This document shows, in pieces, positions 43,484 to 54,167 of a DNA stretch of 64,000 bases. Under the pieces are notes generated by a model that had not been told where the DNA came from, ran no database searches, and saw only the letters and a program-made list of their open reading frames with translations. The position numbers and the translations under genes are program-made. Every line of letters starts with the position of its first letter. Within the stretch, counting starts at the first letter, position 1. Origin of the DNA: Notospermus geniculatus (lineage: Eukaryota; Nemertea; Pilidiophora; Heteronemertea; Lineidae); the NCBI GenBank assembly GCA_002633025.1, contig NMRB01001700.1:1-64000 (forward strand), in the 5' to 3' direction.

Positions 43484-45165
43484 TAACGATCGATCGAGAT
43501 AATCGACAACGATTGATCGATGATGATCGATCAGTGATGAGCGATGACAATCGGTCGATCACGATCAATGATGATTGATTGATGATGATCGATCGATGAT
43601 GATCAATTGATGGATGATCGATTACAGTCGATGATGGTTGATGATGATCCATCATGATCGATGATGATTAATTGATAATCAAAGACAATAGGTGATGATC
43701 GATGATGCTCGACAATCAATGACAATTGATGATGATTGAAGACGATTGATGACGATCGAAACTGATCAATGACAATCGAAAACGATAGATGGCAATCAAT
43801 CATGATCGAAGACGATAGAAGACGATCGACCAATGAAGAACAATGATGATCGATCGATGACAATCGATTGATGATGATCAATCAATGATGATCGATTGAT
43901 GATCAAAGACGATTGATGATGTTGGACTATTGATTGAAGACGATCGATGATGATCAAATAAAATAGATAACAATTAATCGATGATGTTCAATGACAGTTG
44001 ATCAATGGCAATCGATCGATGATGATCAATCGATGATGATCGATGACAATCTATGGCGATCCATCATGATCGATTGATGATCGAAGATGATGTTGGACTA
44101 TCGATGATGCCTGAAGCAGATCAATTATGATCAAAGACAATAGATAATGATCGATCGATGGCGATCAATGACAATCAGCCAATGATGCTGATGGATATGT
44201 CGATTGATGAATGATGGTCAATCAATGACAGTCGATCAATGATGATGGATGAATGACGGTCCGTGATGATTGATGACAATCGATTACAACTGTTCAATGA
44301 CAATCAATACCAATCGATCGATGATGATCAATGACAATCAATGGCGATCAATTATGATCAATCAATGACAATCGATGATGATCGATCGATAGTGATTGAT
44401 GACGATTGATGATGATCGATGACAATCAATCGATGATGATCAGTTGATGACGATCGATGATGATCGATGATGACTGACGACGAGTGATCGATGTTGATGA
44501 CCAGTGACCATCGATGACGATCGATGACGACCAATGATGATCGATTGATGAGGACTGATGACGCTCGATGGTTGATGACAATTGAAGATTATTGAAGACA
44601 ATTGAAGATTATTGAAGACGATCGATGATGATCGAAAATGATCAATGACAATCGAAGACGACAGATGACAATCGATCACGATTGAAGACAATAGAAGATG
44701 ATTGTTCGATGAGGATTGATCGATGAGGATTGATCGATGAGGATCAACTGATGACAATCGATCAATGGTGATCGAACGCCATCGATGACGATCAATGACA
44801 ATCAATCAATGACAATCCATGATGACTGATGACAATCGATTGATGACGATTGATGATAAACGATCACGATCGACACCAATCGATCGATGATGATACATGA
44901 TGATCGATGATGATCAATGACGATCGATGATGATCAATGATGATCGAGGATGATCAATTACGATCAATGGATGACAACCTGATGACGATCGATGGTGATT
45001 GATGACCATCGATGATGGTCGATGACAATCAATAGATGATGATCGATCAATGAAATCAATGATGATCAATGACATTAGATGACCACCGATGACGACTGAT
45101 CGATGATGATGATCGATGACGTTTGCTGACCATTGACGACGATCGATTGACAATTGATGACAATA
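43484..45165. repeat. GATC-rich satellite (GATGATCGATGACAATC units)
   Basis: About 1.7 kb built from GATGATCGATCGATGA, GATGACAATCGATCAATG and TGATGATCAATCGATG variants. There is no fixed long unit, but a dominant 3- to 4-base phase of GAT and CGAT. GATC and ATCGAT sites occur every few tens of bases. All frames in it encode low-complexity SSSIVIDHHRSS-type peptides. Confidence 0.95.
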
Positions 45166-45480
45166 GGTACAAAATGGACTGATATGATATGTCATGCGAA
45201 TCATGTCATAATATTCATAAAATATCACCTGATGTGCCATGCAAAGTCAACAAGGTGTGTTGGCCAAGAGACTAAACCTGCTATTGACGTCGTTGTGTGC
45301 CAAACATGCGGTGCATTTAACTTGATGTGCACTGCGAATCTATATTATAATTGACGGTGGCACATTAAGTTCGACCGCAAACTCCTCCTAGGTTTCTGAT
45401 CGAAAATGACATTGGGGTGGTCCTTAAGTGGGTGCCATCATATTTTGTTACCCCTCAGCGAATAAAATGCATGAAGAATC
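45166..45480. other. Intergenic, no gene seen
   Basis: Nothing supported. Confidence 0.35.
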
Positions 45481-45488
45481 TTCCAATG

Positions 45489-45594
45489 ATTTACAATGCC
45501 CACTGGCCTGTTTCCGTCGTCCACCGTTAAGATGGCGCTGCGTATACAATGCCATCTAAACGGTGGCCGACGGAACCAGGCTGCAATGCCCACC
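45489..45594. mobile_element. Short hairpin MITE
   Basis: Arms TGCCCACTGGCCTGTTTCCG-like and its complement GACGGAACCAGGCTGCAATG-like, with GTCCACCGTTAAGATGGC mirrored by GCCATCTAAACGGTGGCC. About 105 bp. Confidence 0.75.
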
Positions 45595-45803
45595 AATATT
45601 TTCTTTAACCATGCAGGGTGATTACCAGGAACTTCAACACATAAAACTGCTGCCATCTGCTTCCCATAGGCCTAGATTATTGCCCAAGGCGTTGGCCCCC
45701 TCAAAACATATTCCCCCACACAGACGCCCACCAAAATGCCATCCTCTGGCCACATGCATCCTGTGAATATGTGCTCGCCACGGGTACCATGCTAGTTGAT
45801 AGA

Positions 45804-45961
45804 TTAAAACGGGTGATCCACTGTTGCGATTTTGGCTTGAGACGGGGATGCGTTCCCTTGCGATTACCTTATAAGGACTTCCGATTGCCATATAAGGTAA
45901 CCGCAAGGGAACGCAACCCCGTCTCAAGCCAAAATCGCAACAGTGGATCACCCGCTTTAAA
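45804..45961. mobile_element. Near-perfect hairpin MITE
   Basis: The left arm, from AAAACGGGTGATCCACTG through GGAACGCA, is matched almost base for base by the right arm ending CAGTGGATCACCCGCTTTAA. The arms are about 70 bp with a ~20-bp loop containing ATAAGGACTTCCGATTGCCA. The low divergence suggests a young insertion. The long minus-strand open frame over 45634-46236 is produced by this hairpin and its neighbours. Confidence 0.85.
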
Positions 45962-46065
45962 CAGTCTGAAGCAAGCTTCATTGGCACACGGATCCGATCC
46001 GTTTCCAGTCCGTTTGCCGGATACGACAACGCTGAAGTCCATTTGATAGTTTTTTTACGGACCTG

Positions 46066-46318
46066 GGGTGGTGTTCCCGAAGCCATCGTTAAAACCCCAG
46101 TTAACGCATTCGTTATGGCATTAAGGGTAGGGACACACCTGACGCGATTCGCATGCGATAGGGCGACGCATGCGTCAAAACCTTTGTTTGTGTGCAGTGC
46201 GGCGGAAAATAACAAAGGCGTTGCCGCATGCGTCAACGAATCGCGTTAGGTGTCCCTACCCTTAACGAGACCATAAAGAGAAGGTTAACGATGGGTTCCG
46301 GAAGCCAACTTAACGGTC
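46066..46318. repeat. TTCCCGAAGCCATCGTTAA palindromic repeat, split
   Basis: GTTCCCGAAGCCATCGTTAA at 46073 is mirrored by TTAACGATGGGTTCCGGAAG at 46290. Similar palindromes recur at 50200-50430. It is interrupted by the TTAA-flanked MITE at 46125-46261. Confidence 0.75.
46125..46261 (+). mobile_element. MITE with TTAA duplication
   Basis: Ends GGGTAGGGACACACCTGACG and the inverted GTGTCCCTACCC, flanked by TTAA on both sides (46121-46124 and 46262-46265). A TTAA target is used by piggyBac and Kolobok elements. 137 bp, non-coding. Confidence 0.85.
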
Positions 46319-46494
46319 TCTTGACTCAAAAGCTGCTAACGACGTCGTTGCGGTGTCGTTCGGCTGAATAAGCAATCATGTTTTGGCTTACATGTACATG
46401 TACTTCTCCAAACGCCGGTGTAATGTATTTCACTGCCCCCCCCCCGTTTGCCAATGCCCAAACAAACGATTGACGGAATAAGCGGCAACGTGAC

Positions 46495-46729
46495 NNNNNN
46501 NNNNNNNNNNNNNNNNNNNNNNNNNNNNNNNNNNNNNNNNNNNNNNNNNNNNNNNNNNNNNNNNNNNNNNNNNNNNNNNNNNNNNNNNNNNNNNNNNNNN
46601 NNNNNNNNNNNNNNNNNNNNNNNNNNNNNNNNNNNNNNNNNNNNNNNNNNNNNNNNNNNNNNNNNNNNNNNNNNNNNNNNNNNNNNNNNNNNNNNNNNNN
46701 NNNNNNNNNNNNNNNNNNNNNNNNNNNNN
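46495..46729. other. Assembly gap (N run)
   Basis: 235 unresolved bases directly before a tandem array. The array itself may have caused the gap. Confidence 1.
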
Positions 46730-47135
46730 GCAGAGATATTTCAAATTATCAAGTTTGACCTTGACCTTGACCTCTGATCATCAAGGTCGTTGCATAATCG
46801 AAATGGGCAGCATCGATAACCTAAGTATGGGTGATATCACGCCTCTACCTCTACCACAGGCAGAGATATTTCAAATAACCAAGCTTGACCTTGACCTCTG
46901 ATCATCGAGGTTGTTGCATAATCGAAATGGGCATCTTCAACAACCTAAGTATGGCTGATATCGTGCCTCTATCTCTACCACAGGCAGATATTGCAAATTA
47001 TCAAGTTTGACCTTGACCTTGACCTCTGATCGTCAAGGTCGTTGCATAATCGAAATGGGCATCATCAATAACCTAAATATGGCTGATATCATGCCTCTAT
47101 CTCAACCACAGGCAGAGATATTTCAAATTATCAAG
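46730..47135 (+). repeat. Tandem array of ~125-bp units, left side
   Basis: About 3.3 units with GCAGAGATATTTCAAATTAT, TTGACCTTGACCTTGACCTC, GTCGTTGCATAATCGAAATG and ACCTAAGTATGGGTGATATC. Read in reverse, each unit carries AGAGGTCAAGGTCAAGGTCA. The same unit runs in the opposite direction at 49030-49720. Confidence 0.92.
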
Positions 47136-47695
47136 TTTGATATATCAAAATCTCATGATATTTCAATCACCCGGACAGGCGAGGCTGAGAATTTTAACAC
47201 AGTCCAGTCCTTGGATAAGCAGGCATGAACTGGGACTTGTTTCATGTTGCTCAGTTGACAATATGGCAAGTTATCTCAATATATCAAATTTGTGATATCG
47301 ATATCACCATGACCCCATCATCTCAGATCAAAAGTAACCAGTCCATTCGATTCCTAGGGTGTGAAAACCCAAGGGTAGAACTTGTTTCTGTTGCTCTAGG
47401 TGTTAAAGGAGCCGAGTTATGGCATCAGGAAAAGCGTGACAGACAAAATATCAAGTCTGATATGTTGATTACATCATGATGGAGGCATCGGATATTGAAA
47501 ATGATTAGCTCATTGGATTGCCCAGGTTGACAAACCTAGGGGTAGGATGTGTTACCAGAGCTGTAGCTGTTGAAGGAGATAAGATAAGAAGGCGTGACAG
47601 ACGGACACACACACACAGACACACACACAGACACAGACACCATGACCAAAAACAATATGGTTCCCGATCTTAGTGATCGGGAACCATAATAAGCC
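47136..47695 (+). mobile_element. Hairpin-ended element, left of a head-to-head pair
   Basis: Continues from the array through GCATGAACTGGGACTTGTTT and CCTAGGGTGTGAAAACC to a (CA)n tract at 47606-47640. It ends with hairpin TATGGTTCCCGATC/GATCGGGAACCATA at 47656-47690. The reverse complement of the whole stretch recurs at 48455-49030. Non-coding. Confidence 0.85.
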
Positions 47696-48454
47696 GCGAC
47701 CCGACAATATGGGGGAGGCACTGATCAACATTTCTTTCTGTATTTCAGTGTCCGCCACACATTGAAGCATTGTAGCGGGCATTGGCATAGGGGAGGCATT
47801 TCAGACATTACAGTCTGGTTTTCCAGAGGGTCTCCTCTGACAACATCTCCGGGGAGCCACCTGCCTTCGTCGGTCCGGTCGATTTTGCCTGTTATGCACA
47901 AGTAAATAGGCAGCACCATTTTACGAGTAAGGATAATTCGACAGTCATTTTGTCAACAATCAACAGTCAGCAGTCAACAGTCATTTTAGGAACCATGTTT
48001 TGCTACTTAATAGAATATAGTTTTATAGTTATAGTTTTGCTAAATACTTAATAGAATATGATTCAAATAACAATAACGACCATATCTGACAGCATTGGTG
48101 CTTTTCAGAAGATTATTCTGGTGCCCTGAACATTTTTTTACTACCGGAAAAACGACACTGAAAATTTCGGAGTTGAGGAACTGGCATTCTTATGGTGTCC
48201 TGTAAGGGCAAAGTAAGGCTACATGACGCGTGTACAAGGGGGATTCACATCAGAGGCATGGCAGACACAAGATTGACGTACTATTCTTCATCTACATGTA
48301 TAATGCACCACAGTGTTGCTGATTTGGCCTGCCCTCAATTTCTCATCAAAGATTCAGGATTGCCTCTCGTAGAAAGTGTTCCATTTACATGCAGATTCGT
48401 AACACAGGATTGAATAGTCATATTCAGAGATTTTTTCCCAACTGTTCCTTTTTA
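47696..48454. other. Spacer between the paired elements
   Basis: No exon supported; AACAATCAACAGTCAGCAGT direct repeats near 47955. Confidence 0.4.
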
Positions 48455-49030
48455 TGGTTCCCGATCAATCAGATCGGGAACCATATTGTTTTTGGTCATG
48501 GTGTCTCTGTGTGTGTGTGTGTGTGTGTGTGTCTGTGTGTGTGTCTGTGTATCTGTGTGTCCGGTCTGTCACACCTTCATATCTCATCTCCTTGAACAGC
48601 TAGAGCCTTGGAAACAAATCCTACCCCTAGGTTTGTCAACCTGGGCAATCCAATGAGCCAATAATTTTCAATCTCAGATGTCTCCATCATGATGTAATCA
48701 ACATATCGGACTTGATATTTTGTCTGTCACGCTTTTATCTGATGGCATAACTCGGCTCCTTCAACACCTACAGCAATGGAAATAAGTTCTACCCTTAGGT
48801 TTTCATACCTTAGGAATTGAATGGGCTGATTACTTTTGATGTGAGATGTTGGGATCATGGTGATATCGATATCACGAATTTGATATTTTCAGATAACTTG
48901 CCATACTGTCAACTGAGCAACATGAAACAAGTCTTAGTTCATGCCTACTTATCCAAGGACTGGACTATGTTGAAATTCTCAGCCTCAAGTGTCCGGGTGT
49001 TCGAAATATCATGAGATTTTGATATATCAA
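48455..49030 (-). mobile_element. Hairpin-ended element, right of the head-to-head pair
   Basis: Starts with hairpin TATGGTTCCCGATC..GATCGGGAACCATA, then a (TG)n tract at 48505-48560, then the mirror of 47136-47650. Divergence from the left element is perhaps 15 percent. Confidence 0.85.
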
Positions 49031-49720
49031 ACTTGATAATTTGAAATATCTCTGCCTGTGGTAAAGGTAGAGGCATGATATCACCCATACTTAGGTTATT
49101 GAGGATGCCCATTTCGATTATGCAATGACCTTGATGATCAGAGGTCAAGGTCAAGGTCAGAGGTCAAGGTCGAACTTGAAAATTTGAAATATCTCTGCCT
49201 GTGGTAGTGATAGAGACATGATATCACCCACACTTTAGGTTATTGAGGATGCACATTTCGATTATGCAATGACCTTGATTGTCAGAGGTCAAGGTCAAGG
49301 TCAAACATGAAAAATTGTAATTTCTCTGCCTGTGGTCGAGATAGAGACATGATATCCCCCATACTTAGGTTATTGAGGATGCCCATTTCGATTATGTAAT
49401 GACAATGATGATCAGAGGTCAAGGTCAAGGTCAAACTTGATAATTCGAAATTTCTCGGCCTTTGGTAAAGGTAGAGGCATGATATCACCCATACCTAGGT
49501 TATTGAGGATGCCCATTTCGATTATGCAATGACCTTGATGATCAGAGGTCAAGGTCAAGGTCATACTTTGATAATTTGATATATCTCTGCCTATGGCAGA
49601 GGTGGAAGCATGATATCACCCACTATTAGGTTACTGAGGATGCCCATTTTGATTATGCAATGGCCTTGATGATCACAGGTCAAGGTCAAGGTCAAACCTG
49701 ATGATTTGATTTGAGCGCAT
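49030..49720 (-). repeat. Tandem array of ~125-bp units, right side
   Basis: Five to six units, inverted relative to 46730-47135. Each has GATATCACCCATACTTAGGT, TATTGAGGATGCCCATTTCG and GAGGTCAAGGTCAAGGTCA. Confidence 0.92.
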
Positions 49721-50180
49721 CAAAATGGCTGCCAGCAGGCTGCCTGTCATGCCTGTAAGGTCCTCTTAACAAGCGGGAACCATCAGACATTTACAATGTC
49801 ATCTTGTATTTCTTTGTTTCTGATGTTGGGTAGGCCTAATACTTTCATCCCAAACTATACTACTCCAATGGGCCACCATATAGGCCTATTTCACAAAAAA
49901 ATACTGTTGACTGGTGACTGTCAAAAAATGACTGTCGAAATATCCTTACTCCCATTTTACACGTCCTGCATACACGTTTACACTTGCAAACTGACAGTCA
50001 GCACAACAACAAGATCGTTTTATCATGTTTATGCATTGCTTAGACCAACATTGCATAAGTGAAATCCCTGAGAGGCAAAAGTACTTGTACCATTACATAA
50101 TTAGGCCCATTATACCCGTAATGCACTGATTGCCCACACAGGGCACAGCTATTCCAATATCTTTATTTTTAACGATGGCC
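49721..50180. other. Intergenic, no gene seen
   Basis: Nothing supported. Confidence 0.35.
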
Positions 50181-50430
50181 AAACGATAGCTCTGACCCTC
50201 TCTTTAAAATAACGAATACGTTAACCATAACGAGCCTTTCGGGAACAGCGTCGCGTATTCTACGATGGGCTAACGACGCTGTAAGGGATTCGTTACGCTA
50301 AAGATGGCTTCGGGAACACCACCCCTGGACCCATGTTCCCGAAGCCGTCGTTAGGTTAACGATGTCGTTACGCTATGCATTTTCCCAGTTTTAACGACAT
50401 CGTTAACCTAACGATGGCTTCGGGAACTTC
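50181..50430. repeat. GTTCCCGAAGCC palindromes
   Basis: Two adjoining palindromes built on AACGATGGCTTCGGGAAC and its complement (50200-50322 and 50332-50430), related to 46066-46318. The second carries the inner match TTAACGATGTCGTTA/TAACGACATCGTTAA. Confidence 0.8.
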
Positions 50431-50678
50431 CGTGTGCCAATGAACCTTGCTTTAACCATTGGAAGAACGTTCGCTGAAGGTAGCGGAAGAAATAAAGAAC
50501 GTTACACCGCACCACAGAATTTGACGTATAATTTCAGCACTTATAGAAAAAACGTTGAATTTGCGATGTTGCTTTGTTTTGGACAATATCGATACTTTAT
50601 CCCAAAGGGGACTTGCTAAGTGACGCTATAACAATATGAATATTTGCCATGAGAGTATTGAGAACGACGCCACAGTAA

Positions 50679-50809
50679 AGGCTCGTTTCCACAGACGCGT
50701 TTCACGCTGCGTGATGCGTCAAATCTTTTGTTATTTTCCGCCGCTCTGCTTCCAAACAATGGGCGAAGCGTCAAAACGCTCACGCTACCGCTTCTGTGGA
50801 AACGGGCCT
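50679..50809 (+). mobile_element. Harbinger-like MITE with TAA duplication
   Basis: Ends AGGCTCGTTTCCACAGA and TCTGTGGAAACGGGCCT, flanked by TAA (50676-50678 and 50810-50812). The internal CTTTTGTTATTTTCCGCCG also occurs, inverted, in the MITE at 46125-46261. Confidence 0.8.
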
Positions 50810-52110
50810 TAACTTTGAAACGGTGAGCCGATTTATTCCCTGGCGGCGCCGTTCCGTGTGACGTCAAATTCACTTTCTGAATTGACGCGTTCGTCGTTTA
50901 TTTCTAAACTGCCTAACGAAAATGAATAAAATCGGCTTGTGTGAAAGCCTTAGATATATCCTTCCCACCCATGAATTTTTGAAGCGATTGTATTCTTTAA
51001 TCATATTTGGGAAATGTTTTTCTGGACCATCCGCAAAAAATCAAAAATCAGCAACAATGCGTAGAAATTGACTTCCCCAGGTTACAGACTTCGGTATTTT
51101 TTCCCAATTTTTTTAATTACAGAAATCATGTATCTTGTTCTTTCGGAAGGTATATACGTTTGGCGTATGAGACGTTGTTTTTTAACGTATCGAGCCATCC
51201 AATTTGGCACCGGTACTGCGCGCAAACAGTGCGACGTCAATGTGTCGAATATATATGACGCGCGACTGTACGTATATTAAGATATCAATTCTTCAATATA
51301 CAACATTCTGAAAGATCACTTACATCTAAATTGCAAAAATGCCTTCGAGCATATTCAGTTCATTAGATACCAACAACCAATTCTCACTAAAATACTGAGG
51401 TTGCTTCACCAAAATGGGGGAACTTTCTTGATCCACGTGACGAACGTAGGCGCTGGCTTTTCCATGTAATGGCACTACATTGGATAATCGGCTACCAATC
51501 TGACATGTTTAATAATTCCAAGAAAATGTCGATGCCTCATATTAACGAGATTTTACGACAACTGGTTTATAAAAAACAAACTTTAAATATTATTAACAAT
51601 ATATTGACAATGCACAATCCTGCACCGATTGCCTAAACAATGCTTGATGATATTGCTCTTTCACTTGAGCTATTGATCTATGTTTTAACAGTGAACAAGT
51701 GAGTAAAAATGTCACTTTTGCAATCGATGCTGTCGAGAGTTTTCGCAACGTCAAAGTTTCGTCTACGTTAAAGGAATGATTTTCATTAAGGGTCATAGCT
51801 GATCTTTTGTTCTATCACAAGCAGTGTTTTCCGGAGCGACTTGAATATCCCCGTACATTTTAACGCATGTGCAGTTATTCGGTGTAGTAATTTTTGATTT
51901 TATGTTATTGCGCGATGTAACTACTTTTTTTGTGACGCTATGAATGACAGGTGAGGAATCACCGGCTCACCGGCCTACCTCCTCATCTGGCGCGGGAATA
52001 GGAGGTGAAGAATCACCGGCTCACCTACTCATTGAGTTTATTACGACACTGTTTCATTCACCGGCTCACCGGCTCACGGGTATTCGAAAAACCTGGACTG
52101 AGAAACACTG
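50810..52110. other. Intergenic, no gene seen
   Basis: 51950-52080 repeats CACCGGCTCACC several times. No exon supported. Confidence 0.4.
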
Positions 52111-52119
52111 GATTGGATA

Positions 52120-52310
52120 GACAAATCCCAAATTGACGAAAACGAGAAAGATCTGCGCACTTTCGTCGAAATGGCAAACAGAATCTCGGTCTGGCACTGT
52201 AGTGACGTGACGCAGAAAACCCCACAACCATGTGACGACAGTGAGTTCGACGACGTTGCGTCAGAGTCGACCATTGCTGAATTTCGTCAATTTGGGATTT
52301 GTCTATTGTT
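52120..52310. mobile_element. Short MITE with 25-bp inverted ends
   Basis: ATAGACAAATCCCAAATTGA at 52118 pairs with TCAATTTGGGATTTGTCTAT at 52286. The interior is open in one frame for about 70 codons but has no start context or recognisable domain. Confidence 0.65.
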
Positions 52311-52493
52311 TGGCATATTTTGCTGAACTACCCTTTACATATCAGAGGGAAATCGCACACGTCGCGGAAACGTATGGGCGCAGTGCCATGCAAACATCCT
52401 TTCATTATTACATTATTGGCACTTTCTTGCTTCCTCACGCCCATGAGGATTTAAAACTTAGTACATGTCAGGTCAATCTTTAAAAATCAGGTA

Positions 52494-53045
52494 TCAATTC
52501 AATGAGAAACATTGTATTACGACTTCATTGTTTACATTTAATATTTGTAAACATGGTTTCGTCCCAAGAGATAATTTATTTCTCCTTCTCGTGGAACAAC
52601 AATAAGTATTAAAGACAGAGTTAGTTCCTTTTTTAAAATAGATGTTTTTATTTTTATTCAGAAATCCGATCTTGATGAATGATACAATTTTATTTTTATT
52701 TTTATTTCGACCACCGCTTGTCCAAGCAAATGCCAAGAATGGCAACTGCAAAAATAAAAATAAAAATGGTCAAATGGGGTTTTTATTTTTATTTTTATTT
52801 CGACCACCTACTTCATATTTTCCATTGACAGATCCGTAAACCAAGTAATATACATGTAAAAACCGAGGTATATACATTTGGCTGGTGTTTGTAAACACAA
52901 AATTTCAGCCAATCAGAATGCACGAACACTTCTTTGTTGACATTCTGGAGAAGTCTGTTTACATTTTTTCCCGAAAATTCGTCCCCTTTCAAATTCTATT
53001 TCTAAATCAAATTTTTTCGATGTCAATTCGCTTTAAGGTCATTGG
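52494..53045. repeat. Mixed repeat fragments
   Basis: 52505-52560 (ACGACTTCATTGTTTACATT) recurs at 60355-60400. 52640-52810 has TTTTATTTTTATTTCGACCACC-type repeats in both directions. 52885-53040 is the inverted relative of the MITE at 13418-13610. Confidence 0.75.
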
Positions 53046-53204
53046 ACGCACTCATCCCAAAATAAATTTACAGTTCATCCTACACTTTTGTCAGACTATG
53101 TTTACAAACACACCCACGCTTATGGCAAGCCAAAGCGGAATAAATGTCAGAATTTTAATAATCACATCAGCACTCAATATAATAGGGTATCAGAATTTGA
53201 AAAT

Positions 53205-53500
53205 ACCCCGCCAGCAAATCATAATGTCACCAGGATTTGTTATATTATCATCAGAACTTTTCATAATGTCACCAGGACTTGTTATAATATCATCAGAACT
53301 TTCATAATGTCATCAGCACTTGTTATAATTTATCAGAACTTTCATAATGTCATCAGCACTTGTTATATTATCATCATAACTTTCATAATGTCACCAGGAC
53401 TTGTAATAATATCGTCAGAACTTTCATAATGTCATCAGCACTTATTATATTATCATCAGAACTTTCATAATGTCACCAGGACTTGTAACGATATCGTCAG
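53205..53500 (+). repeat. Tandem repeat, ~40-bp unit
   Basis: About seven units of TTTCATAATGTCACCAGGAC / TTGTTATAATATCATCAGAA, alternating between CACCAGGACTT and CATCAGCACTT versions. Non-coding. Confidence 0.9.
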
Positions 53501-54167
53501 AACTGGTCAAAACCAAGTGCGCTCAGAAACTAACCAGAACCCGACAAACCAAACAGCACTCTCACAAACCGATCAGCACTTGCGCGCGGGACCAATCAGA
53601 AAAACGTGACCAACACATTTTGATGACGTCACTCGAGCGCCACTGCAAATGGGACTGCAGCGTGAGGTGGTCCTGCAGCATGACATGCATGGTTTGACCA
53701 TGTTGACTTGACATGAATCGCTTGTAGAATCCGACTACAAGTGTTTGTAAATACAAAATTGGGGGGGGGTGCTGAGCAAAAGTCAGGGCGTAAAACGCAT
53801 AGCAGGGCCGTATTTAGGAGGGGGCTAGGGCCCCGAGGAACCAAAAAACGTGATTTTCATGCGGATTTTGGGCAAAAACGACAAAAAAGGTTTTCTTTTG
53901 CCCCCCCCCNTCCCCCCCCCCCCCCCCCCGGACCAAAATGCTAAATACGGCCCTGCATACGCCCGACTTGCGCCTTGCAGAATTCTATTGAGACCCTGCC
54001 AATAGAGTAGGGTCGAATTGTGCACTAATTAATTTTGTGGATTTGTCACAAGACTGGTCGCTTTGATGAGCTCGTTGCAATGAGCGGGGATCTTCCATTT
54101 GTGAATTGATTGACACGCTTATTGGTCACATACTTGCTAATTAGTCCCCTGGATTAGTCCACGTCCT
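53501..54167. other. Intergenic; homopolymer-rich, no gene seen
   Basis: Poly-C with one N at 53910. GGGCCGTATTTAG at 53804 and CTAAATACGGCCC at 53941 are inverted ends of a ~150-bp repeat. Confidence 0.5.

Noticed and set aside
45634-46236. 200-codon open frame on the minus strand
   Set aside because: It crosses a near-perfect hairpin and part of another MITE; the peptide repeats itself in mirror frames and has no recognisable domain.
52100-52330. Acidic open frame of about 74 codons
   Set aside because: It lies between 25-bp inverted ends of a short MITE, lacks a start codon in context and has no recognisable domain.
53205-53500. Open frames over the 40-bp tandem repeat
   Set aside because: The peptides are periodic copies of the repeat unit.
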